A stretch of 11,931 nucleotides of DNA. Origin: Thermoanaerobaculia bacterium. GTDB taxonomy: Bacteria > Acidobacteriota > Thermoanaerobaculia > Gp7-AA8. Positions 6,906 through 11,931 of the stretch are shown here, in pieces (position 1 is the first letter of the stretch; every line of letters starts with the position of its first letter). The notes beneath the pieces are model-generated. The model had not been told where the DNA came from, did not search any database, and was given only the letters and a program-made list of their open reading frames with translations. Made by a program: the position numbers and the translations under genes. The stretch is taken from contig JAMPYE010000088.1 of assembly GCA_023700825.1 (NCBI GenBank), forward strand, positions 1-11,931, read 5' to 3'.

Positions 6906-8498
6906 TCAGAGCCGGATCTGCCTCACGTCGCGCATCTCCTTGAACGAGCGGAGAAACGAGAGCGTCGGCTCGTCGAGCGGCGAGTCGAGCGTGACGATCG
7001 CCATCGCGAGCCCCTTGTCTCCCGTGCGCGCGAGGTTGTACTCGGCGATGTTGATCTCGCGGTCGCCGAGGATCGTGCCGACCTTGCCGACGACGCCGGG
7101 GACGTCGTGGTTCACCATGTAGAGCAGGTGTCCTTGCGGCTGGAACTCGACGTAGAAGTCGTTCACCTCGACGATGCGCGCGTTCTTCTCGCTGAAGAGC
7201 GTTCCCGCGACCCGCATCTCCTCGACGTCGCTCCGCACTCGCAAGGTGACGAGATGCGCGTAGTCAACGAGAGTCTTGTGGACCGTCGTCGTGAACTCGA
7301 TCCCGCGCTGCTGCACCACCGCCTGCGCGTTGACGTAGTTCACCGACTCGTTGAGCACGGGCTCGAGAATCCCCTTCGCCGCGGCGACCGAGAGGATGCT
7401 CGCGTTCTTGTCGTCGATTCCCCACAGCTCGAGCGTGATCTTCTCGATGGCGCCGCGGACTAGCTGGCCCGCAAACGATCCCAGCTTCTCGGCGAGGTTG
7501 ATCAGCGCGCGGACGCCGCTCTCGGCGACTCCCTCGAACGGGAGGTTCACCGCCGAGACGAAGATCGAGCCTCGCAGCGCCTCGACGACCATCTCCGCCG
7601 TCTGCAGCGCGACGCGGTCCTGCGCTTCCCAGGTGTTCGCGCCGATGTGAGGGGTGAGGATGATGTTAGGCGCCTTCACCAGCGGGTGGTCGGCGCCGGG
7701 AGGCTCGTCCTCGTAGACGTCGATCGCCGCGCCGGCGATGCGCCCGCCGCGCAACGCGTCGGCCAGCGCCTGTTCCTCGTAGATCCCGCCGCGCGCGCAG
7801 TTGACCAGCATCACGTTCCGCTTCATCCGCTCGATCTCGGCGGCGCCGATCATCCTGCGCGTCTCTTCGGTCAGTGGCGTGTGCACGGTGATGAAGTCGG
7901 CTTCGGCGAGAAGCGTCTCGAGCGTCACCTCTTCGGCGCCCACGCGCTCGAACGCGAAGCTCGCGATGTAAGGGTCGTACGCGACGATGCGCATTCCGAA
8001 GCCGCGCGCGCGCTCGGCGACGCGGCTTCCGATCCGGCCGAGGCCGATGATGCCGAGCGTCTTGTCCGAGAGCTCGACCCCCATGAACTTCGCCCGCTTC
8101 CACTCCCCTTGCCGGACCGACGCGTCGGCGCCGGGGATGTTGCGGCAGAGCGCGAGCATCATCGCCATCGTGTGCTCGGTCGCAGAGAGGATGTTCGCGG
8201 TCGGCGCGTTGATCACCAGGATGCCGCGCCGCGTCGAGGCGTCGACGTCGACGTTGTCGAGCCCGACCCCGGCGCGTCCGACGACGCGCAGCTGCTTCGC
8301 GTGCGATAGGAGCTCGTCGGTCACGGCGGTTCCGCTGCGCGTGACGAGCGCGTCGGCCGTGGCGACTTCGTGGTGCAGCTCGGCCCCGGCGAGGCCGGGG
8401 CGGTAATCGAGCTCGACGTCGGGCTGGCTGCGAAACAACTCCAACCCGCTCTCGGCGAGCGTGTCGGTGACGAGAATGCGGTAGCGGGCCTGGGACAC
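6906..8498 (-). CDS. serA: D-3-phosphoglycerate dehydrogenase, long type
   Basis: SerA oxidises 3-phosphoglycerate to 3-phosphohydroxypyruvate with NAD, the first step of serine synthesis. The GTG at 8496-8498 is taken as start: it follows GAGGTGAT, nearly the full anti-16S match, at ideal spacing, and gives 530 residues, typical of the long form. The ATG 13 codons upstream lacks this. Visible features are the NAD-binding GLGRIG (G152-G157), an acidic residue after the next strand (D175), and the catalytic triad R236 (NCARGG), E265 (DEPP) and H284 (TPHIG). The intervening allosteric substrate-binding region spans about 320-450. A C-terminal ACT domain follows at about 457-530 (LLYMVNHDVPGVVGKVGTI, then EINIAEYNLAR), so serine feedback inhibition is likely. 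It is the last gene of the minus-strand serine group and is convergent with the STT3-like gene, with a 10-bp gap. Confidence 0.95.
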   Translation of the reverse strand: MSQARYRILVTDTLAESGLELFRSQPDVELDYRPGLAGAELHHEVATADALVTRSGTAVTDELLSHAKQLRVVGRAGVGLDNVDVDASTRRGILVINAPTANILSATEHTMAMMLALCRNIPGADASVRQGEWKRAKFMGVELSDKTLGIIGLGRIGSRVAERARGFGMRIVAYDPYIASFAFERVGAEEVTLETLLAEADFITVHTPLTEETRRMIGAAEIERMKRNVMLVNCARGGIYEEQALADALRGGRIAGAAIDVYEDEPPGADHPLVKAPNIILTPHIGANTWEAQDRVALQTAEMVVEALRGSIFVSAVNLPFEGVAESGVRALINLAEKLGSFAGQLVRGAIEKITLELWGIDDKNASILSVAAAKGILEPVLNESVNYVNAQAVVQQRGIEFTTTVHKTLVDYAHLVTLRVRSDVEEMRVAGTLFSEKNARIVEVNDFYVEFQPQGHLLYMVNHDVPGVVGKVGTILGDREINIAEYNLARTGDKGLAMAIVTLDSPLDEPTLSFLRSFKEMRDVRQIRL

Positions 8499-8501
8499 GA
8501 A

Positions 8502-8509
8502 ATCACCTC
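8502..8509 (-). promoter_or_regulatory. Strong Shine-Dalgarno site that sets the serA GTG start
   Basis: On the minus strand GAGGTGAT is followed by TTC and the GTG start, which leaves 7 bases between GAGG and GTG. It pairs with an extended part of the 16S 3' end and is the best ribosome site in the window. It argues for GTG at 8498 against the in-frame ATG at 8537. Confidence 0.75.
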
Positions 8510-8595
8510 GGAAAACGGGGTTCGAAACGAGGGGCAAAGGATATACCAGCGACGCCGAACGGGGGCGAACCGAATCGGGAACCGCCCGCGGCCCG

Positions 8596-9687
8596 CTACT
8601 TCGCCGGAGGCTCGGCGAACACCTCGCGCAGCGCGGCGAGCATCGTCTCGACGTCGGCCGTCGTGAGGTCGCCCATGTGGCCGATCCGGAAGGTATCGTC
8701 CTTGATCCGGCCGTAGCCTCCCGAAAGGGTGAAGCCGCGCGCCTTCATCGCGTCGACGACCGAGCGCGGGGTGCGGCCGTGCTTCGGAACCAGCGTCGTC
8801 ACGCTCGGGGACTCGTGCCCGGGGGGGCCGAGCGGATCGGCGTGCTCCGCGGTCCCGGCGAGAACCGAGTCGCGCATCGCGCGATGGCGCGCCCAGCGGG
8901 CCTCGAGGCCCTCGCCGCGGACGATGTGCTCGAGCTGGGCCGCGAGCGCGTAGTAGATCGGCACCGCGGGCGTGTAGGGCACGTTGCAGCTCTCTTCGAA
9001 ATGGCGCCGGAACTCGATAAAGTCGAAGTACATCCCCTTGTACTTCTCCGACTCGCTCCGTGCCATCGCGCGGTCGGAGACCGCGAAGACGGCAGCCCCG
9101 GGAGGCACGCCGATCCCCTTCTGGCTCGAGGCGACACAGACGTCGAGGCCCCACGCGTCGAACTCGAGCGGAGCGCTCGCGAGCGAGGAGACCGCGTCGA
9201 CGAGGACGAGCGTCTCGTCGGAGTGCTCGCGAACGACGCGCGCGAGCGTCTCGAGATCGTTGAGGACGCCGGTCGACGTCTCGTTGTGGGTGATCGTGAC
9301 GGCGTCGTAGCGGTGGTGGCGGCCCGCGAGGTGGTTTGCCAGCTTTACCGGGTCGACCGCCTGGCCCCATTCGTGGTCGAGGCGGTCGACCTCGAGCCCC
9401 AGTCGGTTCGCGATGTGGAACCAGCGCTCGGAGAAGGCGCCGCACGTCGTGACGAGTACGCTGCGCGGCACACAGTTGAGGATCGCCGCCTCCAGGAGCC
9501 CCGTCCCCGAGCAGCTCGCGACGAAGGCGTTCTGCTTCGTGCGGAAGAGCACCTTGAGATCGGGGAAGATCCGCGCCATCACCTGCCGGAACTCGCCGCT
9601 TCTGTGTCCGACCATCGGCCGAGTCATCTCGGCCAGGATTTCGGGGCGCACCCAGACGGGGCCGGGGATGAAGTAGCGGCAGTCCAT
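8596..9687 (-). CDS. Class V aminotransferase, probably phosphoserine aminotransferase
   Basis: This 363-residue PLP enzyme is of the alanine-glyoxylate/serine-pyruvate aminotransferase group. The PLP lysine is K190 in SSQKGIG, the pyridine-nitrogen aspartate is D164 in LVDAVSS, HNETSTG (134-140) supports the cofactor, and R334 in FRIGHMG is positioned to bind the substrate carboxylate. Lying between serA and a phosphoserine phosphatase domain, it most likely converts 3-phosphohydroxypyruvate and glutamate to phosphoserine. Some archaeal and bacterial SerC enzymes belong to this subgroup, but serine-glyoxylate transamination cannot be excluded. The start is ATG 9685-9687 (MDCRYFIPGPVWV, a family-typical N-terminus). 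There is no Shine-Dalgarno sequence before it: a heptamer array begins 11 bp upstream. A frame extension to a TTG at 9744 only translates that array and is rejected. The gap to serA is 97 bp. Confidence 0.88.
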   Translation of the reverse strand: MDCRYFIPGPVWVRPEILAEMTRPMVGHRSGEFRQVMARIFPDLKVLFRTKQNAFVASCSGTGLLEAAILNCVPRSVLVTTCGAFSERWFHIANRLGLEVDRLDHEWGQAVDPVKLANHLAGRHHRYDAVTITHNETSTGVLNDLETLARVVREHSDETLVLVDAVSSLASAPLEFDAWGLDVCVASSQKGIGVPPGAAVFAVSDRAMARSESEKYKGMYFDFIEFRRHFEESCNVPYTPAVPIYYALAAQLEHIVRGEGLEARWARHRAMRDSVLAGTAEHADPLGPPGHESPSVTTLVPKHGRTPRSVVDAMKARGFTLSGGYGRIKDDTFRIGHMGDLTTADVETMLAALREVFAEPPAK

Positions 9688-9698
9688 GAGGGAAGTAT

Positions 9699-9843
9699 GA
9701 ATTGAGAATTGAGAATTGAGAATTGAGAGATTAAGGCAGTACAACGCTAAGATATTTTAATTAGTACAAATTATAATGTTCACAATATTTTTGCTATATG
9801 TGCCAACAATGATTCGTGGCTGTTATCTCTGAATTCTCAATTC
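9699..9843. repeat. Heptamer-armed inverted-repeat element C (unit AATTGAG)
   Basis: The left arm (9699-9734) has four perfect copies of AATTGAG (9700-9727) followed by AGATTAA. The reverse complement of the right arm (9823-9843) reads AATTGAG, AATTCAG, AGATAA. The right arm equals the last two units plus the inner flank of the left arm, with one mismatch and one missing base, so the arms differ by two heptamers. The core (9735-9822) is about one-third G+C by my count, far below the surrounding genes. Unlike A and B it separates two genes on the same strand. Its left arm begins 11 bp before the aminotransferase start codon, and its right arm encodes the last residues and stop codon of the double-HAD gene. 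Confidence 0.85.
9770..9775 (-). promoter_or_regulatory. Possible -10 box inside the core of element C
   Basis: The minus strand reads TATAAT at 9770-9775, 83 bp upstream of the aminotransferase start. No convincing -35 box lies 17 bp upstream. The region is so AT-rich that a chance match is easy, and ATTATAAT is self-complementary. If real, it would re-supply a promoter to the two downstream serine genes and place the heptamer array in their leader. Confidence 0.2.
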
Positions 9844-11151
9844 CGCCTGCGGCAACACGTGCCGCAGGACGTCCGTGAGGCGTGGCTCGGTCAGATAGAC
9901 GTCGGCTTCGCCGCAGACCCTCTCCCTGTGCCGGACTCCGCCGAAGCCGATGAAGAGCGCGACCGCCGGCTTCGCCTCGAGGTCGGTGATGCCGTCGCCG
10001 ATGAAGACCGCCTTCCCTTTCGAGCGGGCGCGCACGTTCATGACGATCGTCTCCTTTCCTCCGTTTCGCGTGAGGGGCGATCGGCGGTCGAAGCCCGCGT
10101 AGTTCCCTTCGGCGTCGAAGTCGAGACGCACGGCGAAGACCGATCGTGGCGGGATTCCAAGTCTCGCCGCGAGCGGCAGAATTGCCTGTTCGATGCCGGC
10201 GGAGACGATGAAGATCTCCATCCCCGCGCCGCGCAGTGCGTCGATGGTCTCCGGCGCGTCGGGGATCATCGCTTCGAGATAACGCTCACCGAGTCGCTCG
10301 ATCGCGGCGCGCGACGGCCGGAGAATCTCGAGCCGCCTGGCATAGACCTCTTCGAGAGGGATCACCCCGTTCATCGCCGACTCGGTGAGCGCCGCGATTT
10401 CCCGGTTCCCCGCGCCGAGCTCGTCGATCCCCTCGAGCGCGACGAGCGTCGAGTCGACGTCGAAGAAGACGAGGCGGGTGCCGGGAACCGGGCCCTTCCT
10501 CTGCGAGGCGCCGGTGACGACGTCGTGAAGGTCACTGAAGCGCTCGAGGACGTGCCGTGCCGTCGATCTGCGGAGCACCCCGAGGTCGGTGATGCCGGTC
10601 GCGATCACCGCACACGGAATGCCGGCATTCCGTGCCGCTTCGACGTCGATGAGCATGTCGCCGACGAAGAGAGCGCGGTCCGGATCGGCGTCGATCGCCT
10701 CGATCGCGGCCTCGACGTGACGCGCATCGGGCTTGCGAGCCCCGGCGAGATCGGGCCCGACGACCGCGTCGACGTAGCGGTCGATACCGAGATACTCGAC
10801 GATCCTGCGCGAGAAGGAGGTGGGCTTGTTCGTGCAGACGGCCATGCGCACCCGGGCCTTGTGTAGTGAGGCAAGAGTCTCGACGACGCCTTCGAGAGGG
10901 CGAGACTCGGTGCAGCAGATCTCGTCGTAGCGCTGCTCGAAGAGACGCTTCGCGTCGGACGGAACGGCCGACGGCGCGAAGCAGCGCTCGAGCAACCGGT
11001 CGAGCCCCTCGCCGACGTAGCCCTTGATCGTCTGCGTTTCGAGCTCGCTGAATCCGAGTCGGGTCCGGGCGTGGTTGATCGCGATGGCGAGAGCATCGTA
11101 GGAATCGACGAGTGTTCCGTCGAGATCGAGGATCAGCGTGTCGTAGCGCAT
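9823..11151 (-). CDS. Double-HAD fusion: phosphoglycolate-phosphatase-like plus phosphoserine phosphatase
   Basis: One uninterrupted 442-residue frame holds two complete HAD phosphatases. Domain 1 (about 1-215) is Gph-like: DLDGT (nucleophile D9, acid D11), CTNKP (T107), K140 in ARKPD, and VGDMLID (D165, D169), with a helical cap. Domain 2 (about 226-435) is close to the human/plant type of phosphoserine phosphatase: DVDST (D231, D233), E240, the cap motif TESAMNG (256-262), VSAG (S317), GGK (K366), GDGITD (D386, D390), and IGFGG. Both catalytic sets look intact, so both domains should be active. Domain 2 would complete serine synthesis with the next two genes; domain 1 could remove 2-phosphoglycolate or a similar metabolite. 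The ATG overlaps the mobB TGA by one base, which implies coupled translation. The final residues (about ELRIQR) are encoded by a heptamer arm of element C. Confidence 0.9.
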   Translation of the reverse strand: MRYDTLILDLDGTLVDSYDALAIAINHARTRLGFSELETQTIKGYVGEGLDRLLERCFAPSAVPSDAKRLFEQRYDEICCTESRPLEGVVETLASLHKARVRMAVCTNKPTSFSRRIVEYLGIDRYVDAVVGPDLAGARKPDARHVEAAIEAIDADPDRALFVGDMLIDVEAARNAGIPCAVIATGITDLGVLRRSTARHVLERFSDLHDVVTGASQRKGPVPGTRLVFFDVDSTLVALEGIDELGAGNREIAALTESAMNGVIPLEEVYARRLEILRPSRAAIERLGERYLEAMIPDAPETIDALRGAGMEIFIVSAGIEQAILPLAARLGIPPRSVFAVRLDFDAEGNYAGFDRRSPLTRNGGKETIVMNVRARSKGKAVFIGDGITDLEAKPAVALFIGFGGVRHRERVCGEADVYLTEPRLTDVLRHVLPQAELRIQR

Positions 11152-11648
11152 CAGGAGCCGCCAAGTTTATCGACAAAGCGCACGATCGCGTCGAGGTCGG
11201 CCGGCGCGAACCGGGGAACGTCGAGGCTCTCTCCGCCGTCGCTGACGACGGCGGAGACGCCGTTGATCGGTCGCATCGTCTCCTGTCCCGCGCGCTCGAC
11301 CAGGAGCACGGGCCAGAGCCGCAGGTCCTTCCATCCCTCGACGAGAATCCGGTCGGCGTCGATCGAATCCACGAGGGCAGCGGGATCGTCGTACGGATCC
11401 GGGCCTTCCCTCGCTCCTCCGCGCTGCCATCGGATCGCCTCTTCCTCGTCGGCGACGATGACCACGGAGGCGCCGGCGTCGAGGACGCGGCGGGTGTCGC
11501 CGCCGTCGCCCAGCGAGCCGACCGCGTGATGCGTGTGCTTCACGTAGGCGACCCGCTCGCCTCGCTCGCTGAAGCGACGCGCAAGCTCGACCGCGAGCGA
11601 GGTCTTGCCCGAATTCGAGAAGCCGATGATTCCGAGAATCGTGCGCAT
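11151..11648 (-). CDS. mobB: Molybdopterin-guanine dinucleotide biosynthesis adapter MobB
   Basis: The chosen ATG (11646-11648) gives 165 residues. The longer frame starts upstream of the family N-terminus and was not used, although the purine-rich GGGAGGAGG lies about 15 bp before this ATG, which is further than ideal. Family features are the P-loop GFSNSGKT (G9-T16), VKHTHH (37-41), GDTRRVLDAGA (50-60) and ILVEGWKD (101-108). MobB is a small GTPase-like protein thought to assist MobA in attaching GMP to molybdopterin. No mobA, moa or moe gene is in the window. Its stop codon overlaps the start of the double-HAD gene, so the two are probably one transcript, an odd pairing of molybdenum cofactor and serine metabolism. 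Confidence 0.9.
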   Translation of the reverse strand: MRTILGIIGFSNSGKTSLAVELARRFSERGERVAYVKHTHHAVGSLGDGGDTRRVLDAGASVVIVADEEEAIRWQRGGAREGPDPYDDPAALVDSIDADRILVEGWKDLRLWPVLLVERAGQETMRPINGVSAVVSDGGESLDVPRFAPADLDAIVRFVDKLGGS

Positions 11649-11752
11649 CGTGACGTGAGACAGCCTCCTCCCGGAGAGCAGCGCTGTCAAATTCCAGTGT
11701 CGCACTGCTCCGTCCGAGAATCACCTCGCACGTGGAAGCCGTTGTGGGGGGA

Positions 11753-11931
11753 ATGCGTATCGCGATCTCCGTCGCCCTTCTTGCGCTCGCTCTTTCGGCC
11801 ACGGCGCAGCAGCAGACTCCTCCCGTTCCGTCCTCGATCAAGTTGACCCACGAAGCTCTCGGCGACAGCGAAGCTGGCGTCGTCACGCGCGTGACGGCGA
11901 CGTTCGAGGCGATCGAAGCTCCCGCGGGGCT
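11753..11931 (+). CDS. N-terminus of an exported protein of unknown function
   Basis: An ATG at 11753 follows a run of G (GTGGGGGGA) that could serve as a ribosome site, and the frame stays open for 59 codons to the window edge. Residues 1-18 form a signal peptide: MRIAIS, a Leu/Ala-rich core, then SATA before QQQTPP, suggesting cleavage near Ala18. The mature start is Gln/Pro-rich, followed by KLTHEALGDSEAG and a strand-like VVTRVTATFEAIEAP. It is too short to identify. It diverges from mobB, with about 104 bp between the starts. Confidence 0.6.
   Translation, partial: MRIAISVALLALALSATAQQQTPPVPSSIKLTHEALGDSEAGVVTRVTATFEAIEAPAG

Noticed and set aside
9688..9744. N-terminal extension of the aminotransferase from a TTG at 9744
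   Set aside because: The extra residues are only the translation of the AATTGAG array, and the ATG at 9687 gives the family-typical N-terminus.
9699..9843. Heptamer arrays as a CRISPR array or CRISPR remnant
   Set aside because: Units are 7 bp, directly adjacent with no spacers, and inverted at the two ends; this does not fit CRISPR.

Overview
This is a GC-rich window with tightly packed genes on both strands. The base composition, the long GC-rich antisense open frames, the mix of families and the absence of any phage or plasmid hallmark suggest a chromosome of an environmental bacterium. Acidobacteriota or Myxococcota-like lineages would fit, but there is no rRNA or other marker here and the assignment is a guess. 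No tRNA, rRNA, CRISPR array, transposase or integrase is visible.

Layout. The first 149 bases are the 3' end of an unidentified plus-strand gene. A minus-strand pair follows: a V4R-like small-ligand-sensor protein (1545-2123), then an ATP-grasp ligase (323-1522). A PilZ-like protein (2256-2951, plus) diverges from that pair. A secreted TPR protein (3155-3673) and a caspase-fold-like protein (3766-4395) lie on the minus strand. On the plus strand there follow a bacterial PH-domain membrane protein (4502-5017) and an STT3/PglB/AglB-like oligosaccharyltransferase (5036-6895). The right half is a minus-strand run read from right to left: MobB, a double-HAD protein (phosphoglycolate-phosphatase-like domain fused to a phosphoserine-phosphatase domain), a class V aminotransferase, and SerA. 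The last 179 bases begin a divergent exported protein.

How the genes work together. The SerA, aminotransferase and SerB-type HAD genes together can supply all three steps of the phosphorylated serine pathway (3-phosphoglycerate to 3-phosphohydroxypyruvate to phosphoserine to serine). The unusual part is that the phosphoserine phosphatase is the C-terminal half of a two-phosphatase fusion whose start codon overlaps the mobB stop codon.

Most unusual structure. Three intergenic regions (155-323, 2953-3156, 9699-9843) are built on one plan with unrelated sequences. Each has an array of 7-bp direct repeats at its left end, the same heptamer family inverted at its right end, and a unique core of about 90-130 bp. 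In each locus the left and right arms share their outer and inner boundary sequences, and they differ in length by whole heptamers (one, one and two units). Five of the six arms abut or overlap the ends of coding sequences (three stop codons closely abutted or touched, one stop codon approached within about 5 bp, one start codon approached within about 11 bp), and the sixth runs into the final codons of a gene. This looks like a class of heptamer-armed, MITE-like or terminator-like elements and is the best candidate here for something undescribed.
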